Positions 28,824 through 37,440 of a DNA stretch of 64,000 bases are shown here, in pieces. Made by a program: the position numbers and the translations under genes. Under the pieces are notes generated by a model. It ran no database searches, had not been told where the DNA came from, and saw only the letters and a list, made by a program, of their open reading frames with translations. The stretch comes from Deltaproteobacteria bacterium (GTDB lineage: Bacteria; Desulfobacterota; Desulfobulbia; Desulfobulbales; Desulfocapsaceae): NCBI GenBank assembly GCA_026388715.1, contig JAPLJF010000026.1:124001-188000 (forward strand). The letters run 5' to 3'. Position 1 is the first letter of the stretch, and the number at the start of each line of letters is the position of its first letter.

Positions 28824-30263
28824 TCATGACAGCTCTGCCGCAGTGAGAGAAAAATGTGATGGACATCTTTCGTGTTGCTGTTCGGGAAGACAGATGCGAA
28901 AGGTGCTCCCTTTGCCCAGCGTGCTTACAAGCTCGATATGCCCACCGTTGATCGTTACCGCCCACTTGGCAATGGCCAGACCCAGACCTGAGCTGCCTGT
29001 GTCTCGGGAGCGGACCTTATCTACCCGGTAAAAACGGTCAAAAATCCGTTCCTGATGTTTCGGGGCAATACCCGACCCTGAGTCGGAAATCTCTATAAAA
29101 CAACCATTTTGATCCTTGTCAACCAGGATCTGGATGCTTCCTTTCACCGGGGAGTATTGAATGGCGTTGTACAGGATATTGGCAAATGCCTGGCGGAAGA
29201 TATTCCGGTCAATACACACGGGGCAGTCTTGTCTGATCGTCAGCGACAGTTCCTGTTTTTTTTCTTCGGCAAGCACTTCGAGCCGTGCTGTTTCATCTTT
29301 GATGACCCCGCCTAGTTCCAGCTTCGTAAGGACTGGCTTGATCATATCGCTATCGGCTCGGGCCAGGGCCAGAAGGTCACTCACCAGACGACTCATCTTT
29401 TCCACCTCTTCGAGCATGCTGGCAATGGTCTCCTGATATCCGTGGATGTTCATGGATGTTCGCAGGGCCATTTCACCGACGCTGTGCATGGCTGACAAGG
29501 GGGTGCGCAGTTCATGGGAGGCATCGTCGGTAAACTGGCGCATCTGCTTGAAAGAGTGGTCGAGTTTGCCGAGGAGATGGTTAAAGGTCAGGGAAAGATG
29601 ACCAAGCTCATCGTTGACGTTCTCGACCGGCAGACGTTCGTGGAGACGATCTGCGGAAATGGTCTTCATCCGGGCGATGATCTTCTGCAGCGGTGACAGT
29701 ACCCGTCCTGCCATAAAATAGCCGCCAGCCCAGGCCAGCAGAAGAACCAGGGGAAAACAGAGGGTCTGGATCAGAAGCAGGTGCCGCATCTCTTTGGCGA
29801 AATGTTCGGTGGTACGGCCCACCCTGATCACCACATCCACTCCTTCGATCTGCCGGACTTCCTGCATCATCAGCAGTTTCCGGCCATCGGTCAGTTGCAG
29901 GGTATGAAGCGTCCGTGTTTGATCGACTGGCGTCAGGGATGCTGGTGGCAGGCTGAGATCCGTCTGGGTGAAGTTCCGGTAAATCAGAACGCCATCCAGA
30001 TGGGAGACGGCGATCCAATATTTCTGGTTGGTATTTTCCTGATGTCCTCTCCATACAAAATGGCCATCCGGGGCCAGTTTCAGAAAAAGCTTGACCACCT
30101 CTTCGGCTTCTTCCTGCAGATTGGTTTTGAGCTCAACGGTGAGCTGGTGCCACAGGAACATCTGCGTGGAAAGAATGTAGGCGCCAAGGGTTAACACCAG
30201 TACACCGAGATGCCACAGGGTGATCCGGGTACGGATGCTCTGGGTGATGTGGCGCAGGGTCAT
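28824..30263 (-). CDS. sensor histidine kinase next to the arn genes
   Basis: A 479-residue inner-membrane kinase. Transmembrane segments lie at about 14-36 and 161-184, with a periplasmic domain of about 125 residues between them. A HAMP domain (about 185-240) follows, then a HisKA domain with the phospho-accepting H250 in DDASHELRTPLSAM, and a HATPase domain with FANILYNAIQYSP, DSGSGIAP and GSSGLGLAIAKW. It overlaps the response regulator gene by four bases. Context suggests a PmrB-like role in sensing envelope stress, but the domain layout is also that of CusS/QseC kinases. Confidence 0.9.
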   Translation of the reverse strand: MTLRHITQSIRTRITLWHLGVLVLTLGAYILSTQMFLWHQLTVELKTNLQEEAEEVVKLFLKLAPDGHFVWRGHQENTNQKYWIAVSHLDGVLIYRNFTQTDLSLPPASLTPVDQTRTLHTLQLTDGRKLLMMQEVRQIEGVDVVIRVGRTTEHFAKEMRHLLLIQTLCFPLVLLLAWAGGYFMAGRVLSPLQKIIARMKTISADRLHERLPVENVNDELGHLSLTFNHLLGKLDHSFKQMRQFTDDASHELRTPLSAMHSVGEMALRTSMNIHGYQETIASMLEEVEKMSRLVSDLLALARADSDMIKPVLTKLELGGVIKDETARLEVLAEEKKQELSLTIRQDCPVCIDRNIFRQAFANILYNAIQYSPVKGSIQILVDKDQNGCFIEISDSGSGIAPKHQERIFDRFYRVDKVRSRDTGSSGLGLAIAKWAVTINGGHIELVSTLGKGSTFRICLPEQQHERCPSHFSLTAAELS

Positions 30264-30946
30264 GATTCTTCCTTCTTCATGATGAAACCGACACCTCGGA
30301 TGGTATGCAGGAGTTTTTCCGGAAAATCCTTATCGATTTTTCGGCGCAGGCGGGCCATGTGGACATCAATAACGTTGTCCAGTGGAGTTGCCCGCGTGGT
30401 TTCCTGCCAGAGATCGCGGGCAATCATTCCCCGGGTGACAAACCGGCCCTGATGGCGCACCAGATAGGTCAGCAGGTCGAATTCTTTGGAGGTCAGCTCC
30501 AGGACTTGTCCGTCACGACGCGCTTCACGGGTCACCAGATCCAAATCCAGACCTCCAAACTGGAGACGGAAGATCTGTTCGCTCCTGCCCCGGCGGAGCA
30601 GGACCCGGATGCGGGCCAGGAGCTCGCTTGTGGCAAAGGGCTTGATCATGTAGTCGTCTGCCCCGCCGTCGAGACCTAAGATCCGGTCTTCTACTTTATC
30701 CCGGGCGGTAAGAATCAGGACCAGGGTCTGTTCGTCGCGGCGGCGCAGTGCCTCGAGAATTTCCAGGCCACTGCGGCCCGGCAGCATAAGATCCAGGATC
30801 ACCACATCAAAGACCTCGGTGTTGATCAGGAAAAATCCCTCTTCACCGGTCATGACCGCACTGACGCTGTAGCCTTCCTCTTCCAGAATCTGTTTCAGGG
30901 AGTGGGCAATTTTTATCTCGTCTTCAATGATTAAAATTTTATGCAT
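30260..30946 (-). CDS. OmpR-family response regulator next to the arn genes
   Basis: A 228-residue two-domain regulator. The receiver domain has the acidic pocket in IIEDE, the phospho-acceptor D52 in VILDLMLPGRSG, the conserved threonine in LILTARD and the lysine in YMIKPF. The C-terminal winged helix contains LTSKEFDLLTYLVRHQGR and VIDVHMARLRRKID. The ATG at 30946 fits AAGAAG upstream; a longer start at 30985 adds 13 residues unlike the family. It probably controls the arn genes downstream, by analogy with PmrA, but this is inferred from position. Confidence 0.92.
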   Translation of the reverse strand: MHKILIIEDEIKIAHSLKQILEEEGYSVSAVMTGEEGFFLINTEVFDVVILDLMLPGRSGLEILEALRRRDEQTLVLILTARDKVEDRILGLDGGADDYMIKPFATSELLARIRVLLRRGRSEQIFRLQFGGLDLDLVTREARRDGQVLELTSKEFDLLTYLVRHQGRFVTRGMIARDLWQETTRATPLDNVIDVHMARLRRKIDKDFPEKLLHTIRGVGFIMKKEES

Positions 30947-31388
30947 GGTGACTTCTTTGGTAACGGAATGAGTGCAGAAGGACAACTGACGTCTTTCTGA
31001 AGATTTCTTCAGGTTGTCTCCTGTTTTGCCTTGATACCAACAGCTTACCGCATGGAGGTGTTTCGGTAAAGAAACATGAGCCGTCGTTCAAAAATAATCG
31101 TAATATTGGAGTGTTGTGCCGGCATAAGGAACCGTAACGAAATGGTCAGAAATGTAATGGTTATTTCGTAACGGTTCCTAAGAGAAAAGAGGGTTGACTT
31201 GTTCTCATTTTCGGATAGTGTCATTTCTGGATGCTGGAGAACCACCCCCTTATTCCATCTCTAGATCAAGCGTTCACTTCGCCGTTTTACTGCTGTCGAC
31301 TTCGCTTCGCTGCTCTTTACCATACTCCTTGAGCTTGAACGAAGACCCTCATTTTTCAATGTTCCCTTAAATGCTATAGTGACTGCAT
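30947..31388. other. intergenic region upstream of the response regulator
   Basis: About 440 bases between the - strand regulator and the + strand DUF202 gene. It contains a nested dyad at 30981-31018 (GACAAC ... CTGAAG-ATTT-CTTCAG ... GTTGTC), a plausible operator for the regulator gene, and the hairpin repeat at 31080-31182. A further palindromic, CTTCG-rich stretch lies at 31262-31345. No convincing gene is present in it. Confidence 0.55.
31080..31182 (+). repeat. CGGCATAAGG hairpin element, full-length copy A
   Basis: A 103-base copy. It starts GCCGTCGTTCAAAAATAAT, has CGGCATAAGG in the middle and ends with a hairpin whose arms are AGGAACCGTAACGAAAT and ATTTCGTAACGGTTCCT, with one mismatch and a 19-base loop. 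The reverse complement of 42883-42984 aligns with it along its whole length. Confidence 0.8.
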
Positions 31389-31766
31389 ATGTCTGACCTG
31401 AGTGATCCAAGGGTATTCTTTGCGGCTGAACGTACACTGCTTGCCTGGGATCGTACCAGCTTATCATTAATGGCATTTGGTTTTGTAATTGAATGTTTTG
31501 GCCTGTTCGTGCATATCTTTTTGTCGGGAAAGAGTGAGCCGATTCAAAGAAGCTTCTCATTTTGGATCGGCTTTGCCTTTATTGTGTTGGGTGCGTTTAT
31601 CGCCTTTGTTGCCATCGCCCAGTTCTGTACAGTCCTTCGTATCCTGAAGCCCGTTGAAATCCCGGAAGGCTATCGAGTAAATGTCGGTATGTATACAAAC
31701 TCGGTTGTTGTCGTTTTGGGCATTGCCCTTATTATTTATCTTTCTGTTCAAGGGCTAAAGCTATAA
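31389..31766 (+). CDS. DUF202 (YidH-type) membrane protein
   Basis: A 122-residue inner-membrane protein with three hydrophobic segments at about 22-45, 55-80 and 95-118. The start SDLSDPRVFFAAERTLLAWDRT is the hallmark of DUF202/YidH proteins (DPRxxxAAERTxLAWxRT). The function of the family is unknown; it is sometimes seen beside stress and envelope genes. The gene has no clear operon partner; the next gene begins about 180 bases downstream. Confidence 0.82.
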   Translation: MSDLSDPRVFFAAERTLLAWDRTSLSLMAFGFVIECFGLFVHIFLSGKSEPIQRSFSFWIGFAFIVLGAFIAFVAIAQFCTVLRILKPVEIPEGYRVNVGMYTNSVVVVLGIALIIYLSVQGLKL

Positions 31767-31855
31767 CGTCATTCAACACCTTGAACATTCGGCATTAGGG
31801 CCTCATCCCTCAGTATGTCCCTGACGATATCGTCAGAAGAGAGCCCGCAGAGTAC

Positions 31856-31923
31856 GCCATCGTTCAAAAATAACTACTACAGAAATGGATAAAAAGTATG
31901 TGTTATTTCTTAACGGCCCCTAA
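31856..31923 (+). repeat. CGGCATAAGG-family hairpin element, shortened copy B
   Basis: A 68-base derivative that keeps both ends (GCCATCGTTCAAAAATAAC and TTATTTCTTAACGGCCCCTAAG) but lacks the central CGGCATAAGG and most of the left hairpin arm. It ends about 24 bases before the DedA-PAP2 start codon. Confidence 0.7.
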
Positions 31924-31947
31924 GCAGAAAAACCATACGGACAACAT

Positions 31948-34059
31948 GTGATGAATGATCTCATCAATAACATCCTTCCATCGATCGAGCATTTTCATAG
32001 TGCGGGTTATTGGATTGCGTTTTTTGCAGCCCTCTTCGAGACAATTATCGGTCTTGGCCTGATTTTACCTGGATCAACAGTCATCCTTTTTCTTGGTGCG
32101 CTTTCCGCATGTGGCTATATCGATGTCGGCGACCTTATATGGTTTTCTGTCTTGGGCGCAATTATCGGAGACAATGTCAACTACTCTTTCGGTAAAAAAT
32201 ATGGTGCTCTCTGGCTGAAAGATGGTGTCTGGCTCCTTAATTCCCAGCATATTGAAAAAGCAAGGTGTTTCATGGACGCCCATGGTGCTAAGAGTATTTT
32301 TTTTGGTCGGTTTATACCAAGCGTCAAAGAGGTTGCCCCTTTTATTGCCGGCAGTGTCAAAATGGATCAAAGAACATTTATGTTCTGGAATGTTCTTGGT
32401 GCGATTGGGTGGGGATTTGAATGGGTTCTTGCCGGCTACTTCTTTGCGCAATCCCTTCAAATCGCGGAATTCTGGTTATCTCGAGCTGGTTTATTCTTTG
32501 TTTTTCTCGTCATACTTGGCGGCATTTTTTACTTCCTCAAGTGGCTGACTTTCAAGAAAGGGAAACAGATTTTAATCATTGCCAACTCTCTCTGGCAGTC
32601 TCTTAAAGAGGCGATGACAAAGAATGAACATGTGATTGCATGGACACAAAAGAATCCGCGCAGTATTGCCTGGTTACAGGCACGGTTTGACCCGGCAGCA
32701 TTTTCCGGTTTGACCCTCTCTCTCTTGACGCTGGCACTTGTCTATGTTCTGGCTTTGTTTGCCGGTATCGTGGAAGACCTGATAACGTCTGACCCCATTG
32801 TTGCTGCAGACATCCGTATCGCCAATCTTTTCTTTGTCTTTCGCACCGAGGCGCTGACCATTGTTTGTCGCTGGATAACCTTGCTTGGTAAAAGCCAGAT
32901 TATCCTGGGATTCATTGCCCTTTTCATTGTTCTCCTTTGGTTATGGCGAAAGAGCCATTACATTTTTCCCCTTTTTATCGCTGTTGTCGGCAGTGAGACA
33001 TTTTCCTCTTTAGGAAAATTGGCCTTCCATCGTCCTCGTCCAGAACTGGCCATGTATGCAGAACATTCTTTTTCTTTTCCCAGTGGGCATGCCACGATAG
33101 CGGTCGCTTTTTACGGGTTTGCAGGCTATCTCCTCATGCGCTTTATCCCTGGCTGGAAGAGAAAGGTGAATATATTGTTTGCAACAATTTTCATTATCAT
33201 GGCGATTGGCTTTAGCCGGATATACCTTGGGGTCCATTATGTCAGTGATGTCTGGAGCGGTTATCTGGTTGGGGCAATATGGTTGATTATTGCCATTTCA
33301 TTTTCCGAATGGTTCGAACATCAGGCAAGAAGTGACAGGCCGGTATCCCCGGTCGCTTTTGCCCGTCCAATCTCTTTTATCCTTGTTGTTATCGCCATCC
33401 TGTCCTATGTAGGATTTGCAATAAATTACCATCCGCAACTGGTATCAGCCCCATTAAACAGCCCCGTTGCTGTCTCGGAAGTCAGAGATATCTTCACAAA
33501 TGAACAGTTGAAATATACCGAGACACTGATTGGCGAAAAACAGGAGCCTGTAAACTTCATTTTCCTTGCCAAAGATGACGGCCAGTTGCTTGCAGTCCTG
33601 CAACAGGCAGGGTGGAAATCAACCGACAAGGCGAATGTTTTGTCATCGGTCGAGGCAGTGAAGGCATTACTATTAAAAAATCTCCATTATTCTGCACCAA
33701 TTTCACCTTCTTTCTGGAATATGAAAATGCAGGATTTAAGTTTTGCAAAAATGATTGGGGAGGATAGGCCCGGCAGCGCACGGCATCTTAAGATATGGCA
33801 TACAAATTCCTTCATGGCAGATGGGAATATTATCTATGTTGCCATGGTGAATGCCAATGATGGCTTCAAGTGGGGGGTTATCCCCAGAATATCTCCAGAT
33901 TTAGATAGTGACCGAGAGTTATTGTATCAAGACCTTATCTCTACAGCAAAAATTGAAAGTCATACCAAGATGCAATTCGTCAAACCCTTGATCGGGAAAA
34001 ATTTTATGGGAGATCAATTTTTCACTGACGGTGACGCGTATATAATGTCAGTGAAATAG
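31948..34059 (+). CDS. DedA / PAP2 phosphatase / LssY-type fusion membrane protein
   Basis: A 703-residue inner-membrane fusion. Residues about 1-200 are a DedA domain (GLGLILPGSTVILFLG, GDNVNYSFGKKYG, FGRFIPSVKEVAPF). Residues about 250-460 are a PAP2 phosphatase with all three motifs: KLAFHRPRPE, PSGHATIA and SRIYLGVHYVSDVWSG. The remainder resembles the LssY C-terminal domain of unknown role. Enzymes of this layout may dephosphorylate and flip undecaprenyl or other lipid phosphates; this is inferred. The nearby uppP gene does related chemistry. Confidence 0.88.
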   Translation: MMNDLINNILPSIEHFHSAGYWIAFFAALFETIIGLGLILPGSTVILFLGALSACGYIDVGDLIWFSVLGAIIGDNVNYSFGKKYGALWLKDGVWLLNSQHIEKARCFMDAHGAKSIFFGRFIPSVKEVAPFIAGSVKMDQRTFMFWNVLGAIGWGFEWVLAGYFFAQSLQIAEFWLSRAGLFFVFLVILGGIFYFLKWLTFKKGKQILIIANSLWQSLKEAMTKNEHVIAWTQKNPRSIAWLQARFDPAAFSGLTLSLLTLALVYVLALFAGIVEDLITSDPIVAADIRIANLFFVFRTEALTIVCRWITLLGKSQIILGFIALFIVLLWLWRKSHYIFPLFIAVVGSETFSSLGKLAFHRPRPELAMYAEHSFSFPSGHATIAVAFYGFAGYLLMRFIPGWKRKVNILFATIFIIMAIGFSRIYLGVHYVSDVWSGYLVGAIWLIIAISFSEWFEHQARSDRPVSPVAFARPISFILVVIAILSYVGFAINYHPQLVSAPLNSPVAVSEVRDIFTNEQLKYTETLIGEKQEPVNFIFLAKDDGQLLAVLQQAGWKSTDKANVLSSVEAVKALLLKNLHYSAPISPSFWNMKMQDLSFAKMIGEDRPGSARHLKIWHTNSFMADGNIIYVAMVNANDGFKWGVIPRISPDLDSDRELLYQDLISTAKIESHTKMQFVKPLIGKNFMGDQFFTDGDAYIMSVK

Positions 34060-34253
34060 TGGGTTTTTATAACTATATGAAATATTACTATCTTTTGTTT
34101 TTTCTTGCGGGCTGTAATTTTTCTGAATAATTCTTTCAATCTTCACGTTTCCTTCATGTCGCGATGTTACATTCAGTTTAAAAGGAACCAAGGGTGTCTG
34201 GAGTTGTATTTCTGGCAAAACAAGAAACTCTTTTAACCTGAATGTTTCATGAA

Positions 34254-34282
34254 TTTACCACCCGATGCTGAACGGGTATAAT
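34254..34282 (+). promoter_or_regulatory. sigma-70-like promoter before the kinase remnant
   Basis: TTTACC at 34254-34259, a 17-base spacer and a perfect TATAAT at 34277-34282. The -35 box matches the consensus at four of six positions. It points into a broken histidine kinase fragment, so it may be a leftover of a lost gene, or chance in AT-rich DNA. Confidence 0.35.
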
Positions 34283-34296
34283 GTCGTCCGCCGCGT

Positions 34297-34641
34297 GTGA
34301 GGCGGTGGCTGTTTTTGTGTGACGACGACCGGGATAATGCTATTCAATGCAATGTGGAAAACGGTCAAATAAAGTTTGTAGCCGCGCAAAAGAATAACGG
34401 AATATTTGTTTCCGTGTATAATACCGGTCCGGGTGTTGCCGAAGACGATTTGGGGAATGTGTTCGAGCAGTTCTATCGGGTGGAAAAATCCCGTTCACTT
34501 CAATACGGCGGCGCCGGGCTGGGACTGGCCGTTGTCAGGAAAATTGTCCAGCTTCATGGCGGCACGGTGAAAATGGAAAGCGAAGAAGGGGTTTGGGCAC
34601 GAATAACAATCTGGCTGCCGCTTAATACGCTCATCTCCTGA
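34297..34641 (+). pseudogene. remnant of a sensor histidine kinase (ATPase domain only)
   Basis: An open frame whose last about 100 residues match the end of a HATPase domain: SVYNTGPGVAEDDLGNVFEQFYRVEKSRS, split here as the G1 box (TGPGV) and F box (FEQFYR), then GGAGLGLAVVRKIVQLHGG (G2 box). The upstream N box is damaged (only DNAIQ remains), and no HisKA, HAMP or membrane segments precede it. The kinase is therefore truncated to half of one domain. No response regulator adjoins it. Confidence 0.75.
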
Positions 34642-34778
34642 CGGATAGTATTCTGTGCAATTTTCGCATGGCCCGGATGGATTCCTGCTGGTTTTCCCAG
34701 GATGGTGAGCGCTGTAAAACCAGGGAGCTTTGGTAATGAAGAAAGAGTGTCATCTGTACCACTCAAGAAGGAATAAAC

Positions 34779-35249
34779 ATGATTAAGTTCCCATTTCCGC
34801 AACCATTTAAGCATGTGCATCCACCAGTGCAGGACATCAACAAGATCATAGATGCCCAACTGACAATCGGTCAAAAAGCTTCTGACTGGGTGGCATCGAA
34901 TCTTGGCAGTTGGTGGTTTATCATCCTTCAGACGGCCATCCTGATGGCCTGGGTAGTTATGAATGTGCTTTCCTGGTATCATCACTGGGATCCCTACCCA
35001 TTTATTTTTATGAATCTGATCCTTTCCCTGCAAGCGGCCTACGCGGCACCTATTATTATGATGAGCCAGAACCGGCAGGCTGCCAGAGACCGTCTGGAGG
35101 CGCATAATGATTACCAGGTCAACCAGAAGGCAGAGGAGGAGATTCGCGCCATCCTTGATCACCTGATGGCTCAGGATAATGCCCTGATAGAAATACACCG
35201 GCTGCTCGATGAGATGCGCCAAGAAAAATGGAATAAGGATTCTTGTTGA
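34779..35249 (+). CDS. DUF1003 membrane protein
   Basis: A 156-residue protein with two transmembrane helices at about 43-65 and 75-97. The sequence around them (GSWWFIILQTAILMAWVVMN, DPYPFIFMNLILSLQAAYAAP and MMSQNRQAARDRLEA) matches DUF1003 closely. A C-terminal amphipathic helix follows. No function is established for the family. The gene is free-standing, with AAGGAAT before the ATG. Confidence 0.85.
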   Translation: MIKFPFPQPFKHVHPPVQDINKIIDAQLTIGQKASDWVASNLGSWWFIILQTAILMAWVVMNVLSWYHHWDPYPFIFMNLILSLQAAYAAPIIMMSQNRQAARDRLEAHNDYQVNQKAEEEIRAILDHLMAQDNALIEIHRLLDEMRQEKWNKDSC

Positions 35250-35448
35250 ATTCTTTTATTGCTTGTTTTTGGTCGTGGCCTTTGGTTAGCCTGTCTGCCA
35301 ATGTTTATTTATTGAATTCAGTTCGTTGTGGAGTCGGGAGCTGTCGGGTTGCTGGAAGGATGCAAGTGGTTATTGTCTTGACTCATGAGGAAGAATAGCC
35401 CTGCATTTTTCCTCATGAAAATTTTTTTTGAAAAAGGAAGTTATTGAT

Positions 35449-36435
35449 ATGGAAAAGCAAAAGAAGTTTATCAGATGTCTTTTTTCCATCCTTTTGGAAA
35501 TTGTTGTCGTCATTAGTATGATGGGCGTGCCGTCTGTTGTCTTTTGTGGTGATAATAAAGAAGTTCATGGCGCACCTGCTGCAGAAATGTCAGTGCGTCC
35601 ACTCAGCCTTTGGGATGCTGCTATCCTGGGGGTGGTGGAAGGCGTCACCGAATATCTGCCGGTGAGCTCCACCGGCCATCTGCTCCTGACCGAGCACATC
35701 CTGGGCCTTGCCAATGATCCTGCAAACAAGCGGGTGGCTAATGCCTATGCCATTGTCATCCAGGCCGGGGCGATCCTGGCAGTGCTGGGACTGTATCGAA
35801 ATCGGATTCGGCAGATGCTTTTGGGGCTGATTGGGAAGGATGCCAGCGGGCAATCTCTTTTCTGGAATCTGGTGATTGCTTTTCTGCCGGCGGTTGTGGT
35901 CGGGCTGCTACTTGAGGATGTGATCAAAGGACGATTGTTCGGGATTTGGCCGGTAACTGCGGCCTGGTTTGGAGGGGGAATATTCATCCTTTTTTTGGAC
36001 AAGAAGCGACCGCATGAATTATCCGGCCTGTCGATTGAGAGCTTCGGATGGCGGCAGGGCCTGGGTATTGGTCTGATGCAATGCGCGGCTCTGTGGCCAG
36101 GGGTCAGCCGCAGTCTGGCGACTATTGCCGGGGGGTTGTTGATGGGCGCGGAACTGACAGCGGCAGTGGAGTTCAGTTTTTTGCTGGGGCTGATGACCCT
36201 TGGCGCGGCCACCATGTATGAAGCATATAAGAACGGTCACATGATTGTGGCAAGTTTTGGCCTGGCCGGGCCGTTGTTGGGGTTTTTCTGCGCCTTTGTC
36301 TCGGCCTGGATCTCGATTAAATGGATGGTCAGTTTTCTGCAGCGGCGGGGTCTGGCCCTGTTTGGCTGGTATCGGATTATCCTGGCCCTGGTTGTGGCCG
36401 CAGTGCTGTTGTCTGGAGTAGGGCTGCAGTCCTGA
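35449..36435 (+). CDS. uppP: undecaprenyl-diphosphatase (UppP/BacA)
   Basis: Recycles undecaprenyl diphosphate to the monophosphate carrier needed for peptidoglycan, LPS and the aminoarabinose pathway. The 328-residue protein has the two inverted-repeat motifs of the family: VVEGVTEYLPVSSTGHLLL near residue 68 and WPGVSRSLATIAGG near residue 215. An unusual N-terminal extension of about 50 residues contains an extra hydrophobic segment resembling a signal anchor. ATG at 35449 is preceded by AAGGAAG; a TTG at 35428 is the alternative. Confidence 0.9.
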   Translation: MEKQKKFIRCLFSILLEIVVVISMMGVPSVVFCGDNKEVHGAPAAEMSVRPLSLWDAAILGVVEGVTEYLPVSSTGHLLLTEHILGLANDPANKRVANAYAIVIQAGAILAVLGLYRNRIRQMLLGLIGKDASGQSLFWNLVIAFLPAVVVGLLLEDVIKGRLFGIWPVTAAWFGGGIFILFLDKKRPHELSGLSIESFGWRQGLGIGLMQCAALWPGVSRSLATIAGGLLMGAELTAAVEFSFLLGLMTLGAATMYEAYKNGHMIVASFGLAGPLLGFFCAFVSAWISIKWMVSFLQRRGLALFGWYRIILALVVAAVLLSGVGLQS

Positions 36436-36468
36436 CAGTGGCTTTTCCCCTCAAGGAGGATGTTGCCC

Positions 36469-37272
36469 ATGTTTCACTGGCTCCGCGATCAGCGCCGTGC
36501 CGAGGCGCGAAAGCGTCTGTTCCCTCCCGAGTGGGAAGCCTTTGCGCGCGCAAACGTGGCCCACTACTGCGTGCTCGATGACGCCGAGCGCGCTGAGTTG
36601 CGCGCGATGATGCAGGTCTTTCTGGAGGAGAAAAACTGGGAGGGGTGCGGCGGCCTCGACCTCACCGATGAGATTCGTGTCACCATTGCGGCCCAGGCAT
36701 GTCTGCTGCAACTGGGACTCCCCCATGACTACTATCGCAACGTGGAGTCGATTCTCGTCTACCCCTCCACCGTTGTCCCCCCCGAGCGCCACCCCGGCTT
36801 CTTCGAGCGCGTGGACGGTCCGGTGGAGGCCTCAGTCCCCCTTTTGGGCCAGGCCTTCAACCAAGGGGGGCCGGTGATCCTTGTGTGGGATGCCGTTCTT
36901 CACGATGCGCGCCACCCCGAGCAGGGGCATAACGTAGTCTACCACGAGTTTGCCCACAAGCTCGACATGCTTGATGGAGCCGCCGACGGCACCCCGCCCC
37001 TTGCCGACCTCGATCAGTTTGCCGAATGGGTGGCCGTGTGCTCCCGCGAATTCCTGAGGTTGCGTCACCTCGCCGAGAAGGGCCACAAAACCTTCCTTGA
37101 TGCCTACGGCGCGAAGAACGAGGCCGAGTTTTTCGCTGTCGCCACCGAGACATTCTTTGACCGACCTCTCACCCTCCAGAGACACGCCCCCGATCTCTAC
37201 GGTGTCCTCAGCGCCTACTATCACCAGGATCCGGCAGGGCGCGTGAACCGCACCTGCCCTGTAGAAAAGTGA
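36469..37272 (+). CDS. mtfA: MtfA-type zinc metallopeptidase
   Basis: A 267-residue M90-family protein related to E. coli MtfA, which binds the Mlc repressor and has aminopeptidase activity. The zinc motif HEFAHKLD near residue 160 and the downstream glutamate in FFAVATETFFDRP are present. AGGAGG at 36454-36459 is best placed for the ATG at 36469 rather than the one at 36460. The gene is visibly richer in C at third codon positions (runs of GCC, CGC, CTC) than its neighbours, which may reflect recent transfer. Confidence 0.88.
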   Translation: MFHWLRDQRRAEARKRLFPPEWEAFARANVAHYCVLDDAERAELRAMMQVFLEEKNWEGCGGLDLTDEIRVTIAAQACLLQLGLPHDYYRNVESILVYPSTVVPPERHPGFFERVDGPVEASVPLLGQAFNQGGPVILVWDAVLHDARHPEQGHNVVYHEFAHKLDMLDGAADGTPPLADLDQFAEWVAVCSREFLRLRHLAEKGHKTFLDAYGAKNEAEFFAVATETFFDRPLTLQRHAPDLYGVLSAYYHQDPAGRVNRTCPVEK

Positions 37273-37440
37273 GCGGGTTTCCTGCGGTGTCAAAGAGTTT
37301 CAGGGGCACGGTTTTTCAGCTCAGTCAAACCGGACTCTCTTCTGGTGATAGGCTTTTTTTGTTACTCGTTTCGAATTTGCTTCAGCGGCAATGCGTCTTC
37401 TTTGAGCGCAGCGTCACAGGGTTGGGGTGTGCCCGGGCAC

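Noticed and set aside
31262-31345. Possible further copy of the element found after nifB
   Set aside because: It shares CTTCG-rich wording and CATACTCC/CGTACTCC with 61937-62061, but the end repeats do not match, so common origin is not supported.
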